Below are positions 10,251 through 23,619 of a stretch of DNA of 64,000 bases, piece by piece. How positions within the stretch are numbered: position 1 is the stretch's first letter; each line of letters starts with the position of its first letter. Location: contig JAVSML010025539.1 of the NCBI GenBank assembly GCA_038503035.1, positions 1 to 64,000 of the forward strand, written 5' to 3'. The notes below the pieces were generated by a model. That model did not search any database. It had not been told where the DNA came from and saw only the letters and a program-made list of their open reading frames with translations. Source of the DNA: Crocodylus rhombifer (taxonomy: Eukaryota; Chordata; Crocodylia; Crocodylidae). Made by a program: the position numbers and the translations under genes.

Positions 10251-13200
10251 CACAATGTTCTTGTTTAACTGTTATTTAGCCATTAAGTGTATGTAGTTTA
10301 ATGTTAATATTTATATTAGTTTCTCCCTAGCCCATTAGCTTGTCACCCTGATGCCCCACACTTTCTGAATAAAATTGGGAATGCTCCTTTTGGTTTTTTG
10401 TTCCAGTTTCCAGGATTGCATGGTTCAATACACCAGGTTATTTCTGTTCTAGGGAAGCCATTTTTTACTCTGGTTGGCTGTTTGCCAGCCAATCAGAGCA
10501 CAAATAAAGCATTATGGACAGACAGATTAAGGCTTTTATAGTATTAAAATTTTTCTCTTGAAGAGAAAAATAGAGGACATAAAGGTGTCCCGTTTCACAT
10601 CAATAAAGGACAGAGGATAACCAGACTGTCCTCTCTGATGGCCACCCTACCTCCACCTGCCACCAAGTTGTCTGTAATATAGGTAGTAGCACTTCATGGC
10701 CCTAACAGTGTATTAACTACTTAGGTGTAGGCAAACATAGAAACCATTATAACCTTAGCAACAGTTTGTTCATGCAGCCTTGGATGCTATAGAGATAGGT
10801 AATTCTACACCTTGATTACTATGATATTGTTATTGCACTACTGCCTAGGAAACTCAGTCAAGGTTCAGGGTTTCATTGTGTAAAGTACAGAACAGTGTAA
10901 CAAAGAATACTGTTCCTGCCCTCAAAGTCCTACAACCTTGTTGTTTAAATAGGACACAAGAGGTAGAAGAAAGAGACAAACAACATAAGGGTGAGTGGGA
11001 GGATGAAGTAACAAAACAAGCAGAGTTTAATAGAAACAGAGGTCTCATTTTCTTTTGGAGATTTACTGGCTATAAATAAATTATACGTAAGCTTATACTA
11101 CTGCATACAGTGTATGATAAAACTTGATGGAGTCACTGTATTGTATGTTGATTACAGGGATTATACAGATGTGATTAAAATTATGAGGTAAACTTTGCTA
11201 CTGTTTATAAACGTATCAGACCAACTATCTAGGAAAAATTCCTAAATTGCTTGCTTAAATGAACTTTATTAAAAGAAACAGGATACACTGAACTCTGTAG
11301 GATTTAGGAAGTTTTTAGGAACTATGTAGCCTTGTTTATTTTTGCTTGCAAGTCAGGCTTTATTCATAAGGTTGGAATTCAATTTCTCCTGTTATATTAT
11401 CCTTTAAAGAAGTTTTTGTCAAAAACAACAGGCCCAAAGTGTAATCCTATTCACTCTAGGATTAGGAATACATTTTAGGTAGTTCAGCTTGTACATCATC
11501 CTTTACATGTGACTATGCCATATGACACAGGTTTTGCCCTTTAAGGGTATGGTAGCTGTTATTCCAGGGGTAAATTACAGGTCAGACTAGGACTCCATAA
11601 TACAAAGAGGTAATTAATTTAACACCATACCTATTCAAAATAAAATGAATCTTAGTCAACATCTTATATGCAGTCAAGGAATAGTAGCTGACAAGAATTT
11701 TGACCTCTTCTGTTTTATGCTCATAGAATCTGTTTTTCTATTGCCATGCACCATTCTCATTTGGTAATATTTTATAATAGCTTCCCATGCATTTTGTGCA
11801 AATGGGTAGAAATGATTATATTAAGTGAAAAATCAAGTGTAACAATCTTCTAATGATGCAGATGTTCTGCTGACATTTTCTTTAGGCAAAAAAACAGTTT
11901 TTACAAGAAAAAATGATGTCATTGAGGTTTTATTTTCTCTTAGGAAAATTAAAAAAAAACTTTTTAAAACACTTTAATTTGTCTGACTGAACCTGAATAC
12001 ATGAGGTTTGATATTTTTTTGTCTTCTTGAATTGCCATGGTTTCTCATCAAAGTTATAGTTCCATTCCCTCTTGTTCCATTATCATTTCTTTTGGACTGG
12101 ATTCTCTGGCTGATCTATATCAACAGTGAGGCCCCATGGATAAGGGAAGGAAAGGGACCGTAGAGGTAAAACTGATAAAGATATCTCCCAATTGAAGATA
12201 TCTCCCAGCTGTTGGAGTCGTGATCAAATGACTTGCTCAAACTAAAATTCACATGTGGCACTGAAGTATCTCAGGAAGACACAGGTCATTATCACGTAAA
12301 ATTAAATTAAACTAAAACTAAAGACTTCAGTTTGATTTAGCAAATCAAATAAAAAATATTTCAGTCCAGGACTGTTGGAAAACTGTCATGACTGAAAATA
12401 TCCAAAAAAAACATAATAACATGTCTGAACTGAAATTTCCATTCCATGCAAACCTTAATTAATTTAAGACTAAAATTATGTTGAAATAGGATACATTCTT
12501 GCAGAAATGAACTCTGATTTTCATCTGTTTCTGGTAATAGGCAAACAGCCTAATTACAGGCATGAAATAGATAAACTGCAGATTGAAGGAAACCAAATCA
12601 AGCTTTAAAAGAAGTATTTTATCATTACATTATTTTCTGATAAAGCAAGCTTCCAGCAAAAAAACCCCCATCATTATAATGTCCCCAAAGAATCAACAGG
12701 GATATCTTTGGAAGAACCAAGATGTTTCTTCCATTCACATTTTGCCTATTCTACTTTCTCTAATGTAATCTAGATATTGTAATATAGTAAACTCCTAAAA
12801 GAAAAGTGCATTAGAAAAGTATCTACTGTATTCAATCATTTTCATTTGCAGGGAATACATTTTCCCTGTGAAATGGTAAAATAAGTAACTTATGGTAGTT
12901 TACAGGCGTTTAAGATACCAAGGTAACTAAGGTAGCTTACCACTATAATTCAGAGAAACCAAAGCAGTTACGAATTAACTTCTGTTCTTCCCATAATTTG
13001 ACCCTAGGCTTTGTCTAGATATTGCTGGCTTTTACAGGTATGAGTGATATTATGTGGGCTACTGTACCAAGGACAAAAAAGTGTATGACGGATACAAAAT
13101 AAACCAAGTTGAATTTCTTTTCTTTAATTAGCTTCAGTCTGGTCAGAGCCTGCATAATATTTTGTGTCTTTAATGGGCAGCTATTTGCTTTATTTTTTAG

Positions 13201-15261
13201 CAGCGGGGCAGCAGAATGGAACCAAAGAGGTATAATTTGGATGTCACTGTGAAATAAAACTGACAGCAGGGTAGTTAGTCTGCAACTGATAATAATTACC
13301 AAATGCACTATTTACATCCTCTCACCTGCACATTTTGCCAGTACATTTCAGACAGAAGACAATCAACATTTTTATTAGTTTTATTAAAACCTAGGCTGTT
13401 TTTTCTTCTTAATGTCATGACAAAGTGTAATGAGGATTTTTGCAGTTTGCAAAATGTCCATTTCCTGCAACATATTTTAAATTGGAGGTCAGGTCCATTA
13501 GGAATTTATTTGCTGCTTAAAGTTAGTGTGTTCATGGTTTTTAATCTTTTCTTTTTGCAATTTCATATTTTTCTCTGCACATTCTAATTATATTTCTAGT
13601 TATCATTTCCAGCTATTAATTTCTTGACTTTTGAAATGGTAACTTTCCACAAAGAAAGAATAGAAGTGATATCTTCAGCCTAACTTCTATGGAGTTAGGC
13701 TTTTACCCAATGAATCTGACATAACTTTTTTGTTGGAAAAAGAATAGATTATTCTGAACTCTTACTAAGAATGCTTTACACAATTACTCTTAACCTTTTG
13801 TATTAGCCACAAAGGAAATGGGTTTTTTTATTTAAAGACTGAAATCCTGTATCCTTTGAAGTCAAAGGCAAAGCTCTCAATGCCTTAATATAACCAGAAT
13901 ATTACCCGTAGAAATGTACCCGAACTCTGTTTCTAACCTGACAGTAGGAAAATGGGTTCCCAAACTTGCCATTCTGTTGAAGGAAAAACCTCTATATTGT
14001 ATGTATGAACATGCATTCATGAGAAATTTAGGACTCTAAACATACTTTGATATATTAAACACAGAATATTTGTGCAAGATAGTAAAGATTCATTTGTTGC
14101 TTGCATGCAGTTTGCAAGATATACAAAGAAAAATATTGATTTATTTTGAAATATTTAACTATGGCATAATTTTAAATATACCTCAGTGGTAAAGTGTGTG
14201 TTTTCTCAGGAGACATCAATTCATTAGGTGCCCCCCACACCTAGTTTTATCTAGTAAATGTCTGCTTTTTTTATGATTTCATAGCCTTTGGTAAAATGAC
14301 AGTTTTGAAACCAATTGTTATCTTTTCATAAGATGTGGCAGGTACATTACTGGTGAACTTGCATTACCTGCATCCAGATAGATGACTGTATTTAAATTGG
14401 AAATGGCCATATTGGTAAATACATTTCTGAAGCAATGTGATTGGCTAACTTTCTGCAAGCAACAAAATTAAAGGACTCTTCAGAATATATGCTCAACTAT
14501 TAAAGATTATAGTGAAAATATAGCTTTAAAACAATTTTGATCATTTAAATAAAATAATCTGCAAAGTAAATTTGGTAACTACAAACATAAGGAAAACTGA
14601 GTTTTGGTAATAAGGCAAGAGACTGTTTCATGGTGATTAATAAAGCCAAATTAATAAATGAGCACAAATCCTTTATAACTCTTCAGAAACTTTTATTTAG
14701 CTATTTAAACGCTTAGCCATTTAAAAAGATGCTTGTTTTAATGGGTGAGGGGTTTAGTGACAGAGCAGTGACAACTCTAGAGCTATGAGTATGGATATCT
14801 GCTCTAGATGCTTGCCAAAGGTTGTCTCCAGTTGACACACCTGTAACTGGAGCAAGGAAGTCAGAAGGGGCTGAAAGTGTTCTTAGACACAGAAACTGGA
14901 CTGCCTTATGGGTGACTAGGCTAGGAAACAGCTTTGACTTCTTTCCCTATTTTCTAGATGTTACACTATTAGATACTGGCGCTATTCTTTTATATTTTTA
15001 CTTAAATATATATGATATTTTGAATTGGAATAAGCTGTATGTGGCCTTTGAGCCAGGAATGTCGTACTGTGAACACTTCATTGACAGAATTCTCTATTGT
15101 CTTTTTTGGTGATTCTTTGGTGCTGTAAGACTTTTTAAGGGTGCCAAACAATATCAACAGTTTTAGATATGCAAACACTTATATTTGATTCACAAGATAA
15201 ATCCTGAAATGTCAAATGGGAATCTAATGTTAAGAACATTCTGACTTGTAGTCTTAGTCAG
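10251..15261. other. 5-kb AT-rich non-coding stretch
   Basis: No gene is supported. At 10549-10571 there is a perfect 10-bp inverted repeat (atttttctct, three-base loop). It is next to 'ggacagaggataaccagactgtcctct' and 'gatggccaccct' (10605-10650), which looks like the end of an old nonautonomous DNA element. The remainder to 15.2 kb is AT-rich with no repeat I can name. Conserved non-coding elements could be present but cannot be told from sequence alone. Confidence 0.45.
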
Positions 15262-16200
15262 TGTGGCAGTGTACTTGCAGTGCCTGCCACTTTAAGGGCT
15301 GAGTCAAGCAGCCAGCAGGTGCTTGATTGTGGCAGCCATTTTAAAACACTGGCTGCCTATATAACCACAGCAGTTTGCTGCCTAGCAGCTAGGCAGAAAC
15401 ATTGCCTGGTAGGAGGGTTGTAAAAAGCAGCTTGCAGGAGGCTTTTGGTCTTGGGTATGATGTAAAATTGCACCCTGCCTGGGAAGGGTTGCCTGGTGGG
15501 GCTCCTGGTGGTGTGGGAGTCCCCAGGAAATGCAAGGCCAGTTACTATTCTGGTGAAAGGTGGTTTGGGGTCCCTTAAACCCTAACCCCCACAGCACTGT
15601 GGATACAAGAGGGCCAGGCATGGCTATGGCCACCTGAGCCCAAATAGGGTGTAAGACCTAGATGGGGCCAGGCATGGCTGTGGCCACCTGGTCCTCCACA
15701 GGAGAGGGCAGCCCCAGAGTCCTGAAGGAGGGGATAGATGTATAACCCCAGAGAGGGGGTGGTAGTGAGGGCCCAGAAGAGGGTTGATTAGGGCTGAGGG
15801 TCAGCCTGAAGCATAGCCCAAGGGGGAGGTGCTGAGTAGGGCTGTGGGACATCCTGAAGGGCAACACATGGACCTACCCCCTGGAGAACAACCTGAGAGA
15901 AGTGTGATGCCCCAGAAAGGGAGAACAGAGGGCTGGGAACCTAGTACATGGGGCCAGGGTCCCAGTGTGTATTTGTATAGGTTTGTGTAATGCTGCTCTG
16001 GGAGAGGCCAGGGCAAGATTGGCCCAGATCAGCAACTTGTCAGACCACTACCTGGGTGAGGGCTGCAGGAGAGGCCCAAGAGACTGTCTACCATCCAAGG
16101 TGTGATCTGGATAGTCTGTGGCCTATGGGAGCCACTCCAAGAGTTAGCAGGGTGGAACAAGTTGTTGATGCAAGAAAGACTTTGTGCGGGGGTGGAGTGT
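15262..16200 (+). mobile_element. Candidate solo LTR
   Basis: It begins at tgtggcagtg in AT-rich DNA and turns sharply GC-richer, with 'gccactttaagggctgag'. A TATA-like box ctatataa lies at 15357-15364, followed by several hundred bases of GC-rich non-coding sequence. The TG start, the TATA box about 95 bases inside and the composition fit a gypsy-type LTR. I could not fix the 3' end, a matching second LTR or a target duplication. The repeated phrase 'gggccaggcatggctatggccacctg' (about 15610 and 15665) is a short internal tandem repeat. Confidence 0.4.
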
Positions 16201-17189
16201 GAGAGGCCCTAGGCCTCCTAGTGAGGAGGACAGAGTGAATGTGTGTGTGAAAGAGGCCTGACAGTAAGGGCTAAGCTTGGCCCAGCTCCAGGCTAGGGAC
16301 ATAATGTCACCATGGATGCCATCTGTAAGGAATGGGCCACAGTGTAGGGAAGGTTAGGAGCCGCAGATGGCAACCCCTGGCATTGGGGCATGTAATAGTC
16401 AGTCTCCTGCACTTTCTGCCAGGTTATGGGAACAGCAAAGTAATGGCAGGTGAGACTGGGTGGACTTCCCCATAACCACAGGTGAGTGGCCTGGCATAAG
16501 ACCCAGTCCCAAGCATGCCCCTGGTCACACTCAGTTCTTTGCAATGGTAGAATTGCTCCAATACTTCAAAGTCCTCATTTTTATAATGTTTTTCAAAGTT
16601 CTTTTCTTTCTTTCTTTCTTTTTTTTTAATGCGCTTCTGCTAAATTCAGAAATTATGGTGGGGTGTCTTGAGTCAAAGTTTAAGAACCAGTAGTATATGT
16701 AATGTCCTGTGTTCATTAATGCATTTGCTACATTTGCTGTATTAAGTATAATAACTTTAATTGTGTTGTTAGTGCAAAGTAGTGATTATTATAAATACTA
16801 AGTTATTCTAAGTCATTCCTAATTATTTTCATTTTGATTTGTTAAATTTGCTCCTCCTTATTTCTCTGTAGTTCAAGGGGGTGTTTATTAGCCTATTATG
16901 TTAATATATAATGGAAGTAAATATTGCAAATCTTAATTTAAAATAGGATTTACAGCGATCTGTGCTGTAGATCTTTGCTGACCAGTCTTTTATGACCCAT
17001 AATAACTTTCCATGGTTTAAAGAAAGATTTGTCATATTGAACCATAGCTTAAGCTATGCATCTTACAGTGGTTATTTCCACAAATGTTGTTAAATCATGG
17101 TACCTGATGTAAACTGGGATGATGTGGATAGCCATATGATCCTTCACATGGTTTGCTATGGTGAGCCAGAAAAGGCAACTTTTAAACTC

Positions 17190-17235
<46 letters not shown>

Positions 17236-20200
17236 TTATAAGAAGGTTTCTATACTGAAATTGCCCTAGCGCTCTTGGCTCTTCTAATTGACTATATTAC
17301 AATTATAATATCAATAAACTATTAAAATATCTTGCATAATCAGATATGAGCCTTGTTATTAACATTCTCAATCCAACATTTTTAAACTATGATAAAGTTT
17401 AAATTCAAATTACAATTTTGTTTGTAGGCATTTATCTTCATTAAAAGATTTTGATAGTTCATTTATTCAGAAACACCGGTATACTCATTTCTGCGGGCTT
17501 GCCCAATGGTAAATGAGTTTTAAAAAATACTCAAATCATGTCTGCACTGCTTTTGCATACTCCTTAGGATATGCTTCACATACAGCGTGCTTACAAATGA
17601 GGTACTCAAGCCATCTTTAGGTCCCCCTCTCTCCTACCTCAAGACCTGACTCTGGCATGCTTGAGATGAGTGGTGGGTGACACCATCACAGCAAATTTTG
17701 TTCCCTCATTTTGAGTCTGGTGCATTTAGTGGGCAGTCGTGCTCCTCCACCATTTTATCTTTCGTTCTCTGTGTTTAAAACACAGTCCACTTATTTTAAT
17801 TAGTATTGTGTTGTTTTGCTTTTGAAATAACACACTGGTTTTGAAGTAACGTGCTTAGTCTTTAAATTGGGGTAAATCATATTATTCAAAGTGTTTTCAT
17901 GTATACATTGTGAAACTGAAAACAGGGAAGCTTTAAATGTTTGCAGATGTCCTTAGATCATTTGGAGTAAGATTTCTAACTATGTGGTGAAACCCATTTT
18001 TTTTTTTTACTTCAGATCATAAACGGATTGAAAGGAGTATAATCTGTTAATTTGTCTGGAAAAAAACTAGTATTTGCTACCACATTTTATAGGAAAAAGG
18101 ATTATCATCTCTGTAAAGGCAGATTTTTTTTTTTTCTGTAATAAATAACTAAGGTATTGTTTATTCCTGGAAACATAGAAAGCACAGCAGTTGTAAAGAT
18201 AATACTTTGATATTAGTCTTAGCAAACAGTCATTACAATATTATGTATAAATTAAGTGTTCATAAAGGCAGTTTTAGTCATAGACACAGAAGGTGCATAT
18301 AGACAGACTGATAGGTAACTTAAAGCAGCTTTCTTGTTGACAGTGAAAACTGTTTATTACAGACTATCTCTTCAATATGGGCAATTTCTCTTCACTGTTC
18401 AGTTCATACTTTGAATTCAGACTAAGCAGGAAAATGTTCATTTTCTTTATGTGAACAGATGTACAAAAAGGTGAGCTGAAAGGATGGAGCCTTTATGAAT
18501 GAACATAGGCATGCGCAGTGCAACTCAGCAAGGATGGAAAAAATTCATGTTAACCCACATTTGTGCTCTTCCCCATTCAAAGGCAACTGTGCACAACCTA
18601 GTCCTTCAAGCACCAGTTAGTGCCTGAAGAGAAGCTGCTGTTCTATCTCTTATGACACCCAAGATAACAGGGAATAAGCATAGTATAAGTACTGTGAAGA
18701 CTATGGATACAGAGGAAACGTGGCTTTTTAGTCATCATCTCAGGTCTTTGTACACTACCCTTTACACTAAGGTATTTCTCTTGATTTATAGCTGATTTTT
18801 AGGACCTCTTGGCACCTGTCATGCAGTACAAAAAAGTCATCCTGAAATGTCACACATTGGACAAGAAGCGCTTCTTTTAACCCCCTGTCTGGAGTTAAGG
18901 GGCGGGGGGGGAGTGTTACACTGAAGTTTATCAGAGGCAACTGCTAAAACAATTTTTTAAAAATACTTTGAATACTATCAGGTGAAAGGGACAGTATGAA
19001 AAAGCAAAGATGTTCTTGAAGTAATCATTGGAGCATGTGATATATTATAAGGACTCTTCATACTTGTGATGGAGTACTAAGTGGCCATTAACAATTCCCC
19101 ACCTATTCCTACTTGCACACTCCAAACTCAGAAATGTGGCAGTGAACTCACTTTATTTTGTATCAGTCTTATACTTCAGGTTCATTTATAGGGGCTAGGA
19201 AGAATATTGGTTTTCTTTCTTGAGTATGTGATTTGTAGGTTTTGCTTTGGTTGTTTTCTCTTTTTTCTCGCCTTCTGAAGCACTGGAAATGGGGCAGATC
19301 TAGAGGTGCAAAATTAGTTCAGATATACTGATGCTTCTCATGGTATTGAATAATCTGTGAGGGTATGTTGGGTAGCACATGGAAAGTGTCAAGAGCTCCC
19401 ATTATTTTGTGCCACTGCAGAAGCCACAACTTCAAAATTGAATCCATATGGTATGATGTGATATCTTTTTTTTGACCAAAAAAAGTGCACAATGTGCCCA
19501 GAACAGCCGCCTCCTACAATAATGTTGTAAGGAGTCTTTTTCTTTCTTTGGTTGGTTGTTTTTATGTGCATCTGTCATGTCAATAGATCATGTCTTTCTG
19601 TTCCAATGTACTTCCTTTTAAAATGATCTATCTTCAGAAGATAGACTGTGTGCATCTTCGAGACAGGATATATGCAATCTTTTTTCTTTCTAATTTCAGC
19701 CTCTTTCTCTACTGATTGATTAACAAAACAACCTGAATAAATAACTTACTGATAGTGTTCCCATATTACTAGGACCTCTGAAAAATGATGGATGGGATAA
19801 AATCCAGGATTCAGTAACTTGCAGGCATTTTGCCCATTAATCATTTTTATTCTCATTACTGCTTTGAAAGGATAGTGCAGATAAATTCTTAAGAAATACA
19901 AGGCTACTACTAGCATCAGACTGTACTCAACTAGTTCCATCTCTACAGTAGGTATACTGAGTAGGTACAACTGAGTAAAATTAAGTTTGGCCAACTTCGT
20001 ATTTTTAAAAAAAAAATTTAAAGGCTGGACTAGAAACATTGTTTTTTAATGGAAAGTTTACATTTTGAGCTTTCATTGAAAAAGACCCTTGCACAAGAAT
20101 AAGGGGATTGTTTTTAAAAAAACTCACATATACAAAATGTGGTCAAATGGAGGGGTGGAAAACAAAGTGCATCTCCAAAGCCAAGCCAGAAAACACTTTG

Positions 20201-20491
20201 CCATTGCAAGGGACAAATAAATAAGAAAAATTTAATGACAACTTCCTATTTGCATTTTTATAACATCACTTGAGGGAACTATTAATTAGCCTTGAATTTT
20301 TTTTTTCCTTGCTCAAAACTATTTTCAAGAAAGTATTGGTTGGTGATGTCTGATTTGACAACAATTTTAGAGAAGACTTTTCCGTGCATGGACAATTGCT
20401 TAGTGTTGCGCTGTTTCACACCTGAATATGTAATAGACAAAAATCATTTGTGGATATATCCTTCATACATTTATAGCCTTCATACATCTAA
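16201..20491. other. Non-coding stretch, mostly AT-rich
   Basis: 16200-16540 stays GC-rich and may belong to the LTR-like block to its left. Beyond that the sequence is AT-rich with a (TTA)n tract and T runs near 18000 and 18130. No coding or named repeat is recognised. Confidence 0.45.
17191..17234. repeat. (TTA)n simple repeat
   Basis: About 14 uninterrupted tta/att units after a T run. A microsatellite. Confidence 0.95.
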
Positions 20492-20590
20492 AGGGAGCTT
20501 TGGATCCTATGACCCCTGACTTCCTGCCCTTTGGGCAGGTGGCTGGACTCAATCTTCAAGGTCCCTTCCAGCCCTAATGTCTATGAAATA
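20492..20590 (+). mobile_element. CR1 3' tail, plus strand
   Basis: 'ggctggactcaatcttcaag' then 'gtcccttccagccctaatgtctatgaaat' is the conserved terminal segment of CR1 copies. Everything upstream is missing (5' truncation). Confidence 0.8.
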
Positions 20591-20669
20591 AACAGATTTA
20601 AAATTATGGAAGGAACTGTTAGAAACATCAATGGGTAAAACTCTCCTGCAGTTAATTATTACTTTCTAT

Positions 20670-21250
20670 TTAAATCCCCTGTCTAGGGTACGTTATGGGA
20701 TTGGTGATGCCCTGTCCAACAGTTTCCCAAGTAAAACTGGGGTACGACAAGGATGATTGCTTCTCCCTTACTTTTAAATGTGTTCTTGAATGACCTAAAA
20801 CAGGTGCTAATAGTAAATCAATTCCATGTGCCCATGATATTGAATGACTATATCTCTGTCTTGCTTTATATAGATGATGCATTAATAATATCACAATCCC
20901 AAATAGGACTCCAAAGGTTATTAGATGTTTTGCAGCAGGATGCACCTCAAATAGCTTGGAAATTAAAACGGGTAAATCCAAGGTATCCATTTTTGGAAAT
21001 GGAAGGAGGAAATTAGTTTGTTTTTTCCAGGAAAAAGCTAGACGTGATGCCTTCTATTAAACACTTTATCTATTTTAACAAAAATCTGAGCTAAAAGATC
21101 TCCAATTTCTTTGTAAAGTAGCTCTACCTAATTCTACAAGGAGGAAAGGGGGGGACTTATGCCCTCTAAAACCAGACTGATAAATGTGAACCCCTTACCT
21201 GAATTAAGAACTCTGAAACAATGGATGAAAATCAGATCTTCTAGACCTAC
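20670..21250 (+). pseudogene. Non-LTR retrotransposon reverse transcriptase remnant, clade uncertain
   Basis: Plus strand. 'RYGIGDALSNSFPSKTGVRQG' lies at about 20690-20750, then a stop where Cys is usual, then 'LLLNVFLNDLKQVL', and 'VLLYIDDALIISQSQIGLQRLLDVL' at about 20860-20935. GVRQGC, LF(N)VF(L)NDL and Y(A/I)DD are RT motifs 4-5 of LINEs. Ala of the usual YADD is Ile here. Frameshifts follow at 'KLKRVNP'. The motif style differs from the CR1 and L3 copies in this window, so it is a separate LINE lineage. I cannot name it safely (L1-like, Vingi-like and other clades share these motifs). Confidence 0.75.
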
Positions 21251-21984
21251 CAGATACCATAAGAAGTGCATTCTAGAAGCCCCTCCTTTTTAAAATAACC
21301 CTTTGTTTGGATGGCTAAATAATATCTAGAGTATCCTCCAAGCAAATATCCTGGGAAATGTACTGAGAGTCATTGACCCGATTTCCCCTGTGTTTAAAAC
21401 AGGACAAAGAATTTAAGAATGAGTGATGCCAGCTTTCACACAGAGATGTACTGAGAGTGAGACTTTCCCCTTTACTGTTAATATAGCAGTCCTTCGGCCT
21501 CACAACCTACCTCTATATGGTAAAAACTACAAAGAATGAGGTCATACTAGACTGTGATTCACTCAGCCATGGAGGGATATGGTCAAGGACCTGATACACC
21601 GGGTGGGGGTGACTTTAGGTTGCCACTGCAATTTGCAACTGTGAACTCATGGCTGCCAGCAGTAGCTGATATTTTTTTTTTTTTTTTTTATTGTGTCCCC
21701 ATTCCCTCTCCCTCCACCAAAGTTGGTGCTAGGGGTGATTATGTGGGTGCTCAGTACTGTTGGCGCTGCCTTGCTATAGTAATGAGATCTGCAGTTGTCA
21801 TGGGCAGGTGGTGCTGGATCCCAGAACTCTGACAGATGTTCAGGGATGATGCACCATCCCAACCACCATCCCTCCTGCCATCAGATCCCAACTATGTCCT
21901 ATTGCTGGTTCATAATCCCAGGCTCCCACTGTACCAGCTCATAGCAAGCCAGATGCCCAGTGTGTCCCAGGGTTGGAAGTGTCA
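21251..21984. other. Non-coding; poly(T) tract and GC-rich lead-in to the minisatellite
   Basis: Possible continuation of the LINE remnant to about 21540 in broken frames. A 19-base T run near 21671 comes next, then GC-richer sequence with no coding signal. Confidence 0.4.
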
Positions 21985-22190
21985 GTCAGCTGATCAGTGA
22001 TTCCAGCCATAGGAGTGCACCAGAGCAAGGGACTCCAATGTGCTCCCATGGCTCAGAGTGCTGATCAACTCACCAGCCCTCCCATTTAGAGGAGCACACC
22101 AGAGCAAAGGTGTCTTCTGTGACTGGGAGTGCGGAACAACTCACTGGCACTCCCTGCCATGGGTGTGCTTTGGAGCCCTTCAAGGCTCCT
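21985..22190 (+). repeat. Degenerate minisatellite, about 75-80 bp unit, about 2.5-3 copies
   Basis: Units share 'ctgatcaactcaccagccc' and 'ggag(t/c)(g/a)caccagagcaa'. Clear copies start near 21990, 22065 and 22132. The units are GC-rich within an AT-rich neighbourhood. Confidence 0.65.
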
Positions 22191-22639
22191 GTGCAATCCC
22201 AAGGCTGGGTCCCGTGATCAACAGTGGCCACACATTCAATTTAAGGAACAGTGTTAACCAGCCACAAAGCTATTACACACACCTTTTGGCTTATTTGCTG
22301 TTTTAGTGAACCATTACCTGCATGAATGCATAGCCAGGTTACACCTAAGGAATAAGGGTCTAATAGAATGCCCCTGTTTTTTTAGTGGCTAGTGCTTAAT
22401 TTTATCTTTTTCTACCATCATATACTATGTTCTGTTTTGAGCTTTCTGTGAACTGGTAGAATGCATAATTTTATTGTATGATTATAGCAAAAACAATAAG
22501 TTAGATAAAATTGTTATTGTTGTGTGTTTTTGTTTTTTGTTTTTTTGTTTTTGCTCTAGAAATTCATTAAGAACAAAATAATTAAATTGATAGGACAGAC
22601 CTTATAGAAATGTTCATGACAAACATCTAGCCTCCTTCT
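22191..22639. other. Non-coding AT-rich stretch
   Basis: Contains a (TTTTTG)n-like tract at about 22519-22552. Nothing else recognised. Confidence 0.5.
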
Positions 22640-22765
22640 GGGTCTTCAAAAGGAAGCTAGATAATTACTTGGCTGGGGTCACTTGACACCAGTACTTTTC
22701 TGCCCATGGCAGGGAGCTGGACTTGATGATCTGCTCATGTCTCTTCCAACCCTACCAACTATGAA
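22640..22765 (+). mobile_element. CR1 3' end, plus strand
   Basis: 'aggaagctagataattacttggctggggtc' and 'gcagggagctggacttgatgatct' followed by 'cttccaaccctaccaactatgaaac' match the CR1 3' UTR order seen in the copies at 5929 and 26140. Confidence 0.85.
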
Positions 22766-23619
22766 ACACAACTCTTCTTTGGAAGTTTGCTTCCATCAGT
22801 TTTGTACTTCCTGAGAAACTTGAGACCTCTTTTTGAAAAGGTCAGGCCAAATTCCAGGGATCATCCCCAGTTCTGTGTGTAAAATACTTAACTGAATATG
22901 GGTATTTTTTTCCAAGGCTTGTATGCATAAATGTACCTGCACAGGGTCCTGTGCTTCCAGCTCTACATTTAGAAGCAACTGCCATTATTATATTTGCTTT
23001 TTTGGCTTCCAGGATTTTCCATTGATGAGTAAAAATTTGAAATATTGGTAATAAACACACACATGGTAAATTAAAGTGATCTCCTTGTTTCATGCTTAGA
23101 TCTACCATAAGTGAAAATATCACAGAATGCTGCTTGAATTACTGTTTGTTATAGTTCAAAAATAAAATTTCCCTCTATTCTCATTATAAAATTCCCTATA
23201 AAAAGGGCTACAAGTGAGATTTGGAAGCTTGTTTAAATATCATAACAGACTAAATCAAGTTAGTGTGGGGTATTTTAAGGACTACTGTAGACTCTGTCAC
23301 ATTTGTACCAGAATAGACTATGTAAATACACTTGTTCTTGCCTTCTGTCTGAGTGCTTCTGACTAAACCAGATGCATAGCAACATTGACAAAAGCTGTAC
23401 AGCTACCTTCTGCCCATATTATTTTAGATGAGAGAGAAGTATGACACACAAGCAGTAGTTATTGTAGCAAGAGTTGAAGCACTGGTACCCTCTAGGGCTC
23501 AAAACCTATAGGTTACAATGTGGCAAGATGAACAGTTTTGCTAAGGTCATTCTCTCCAGCCAGATACCATGGTGAGAGGTTTGCGGTTTGATGGAATATT
23601 CTACTACATAACCATTCAT
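22766..23619. other. Non-coding AT-rich stretch
   Basis: Nothing recognised. Confidence 0.5.

Noticed and set aside
14182..14260. tRNA-like 'cctcagtggtaaagtgtgtg'
   Set aside because: Only the A-box part fits. No B box at the right distance and no acceptor pairing.
20670..20990. 106-codon minus-strand frame opposite the LINE RT
   Set aside because: Complement of the plus-strand RT remnant, which carries the real motifs.
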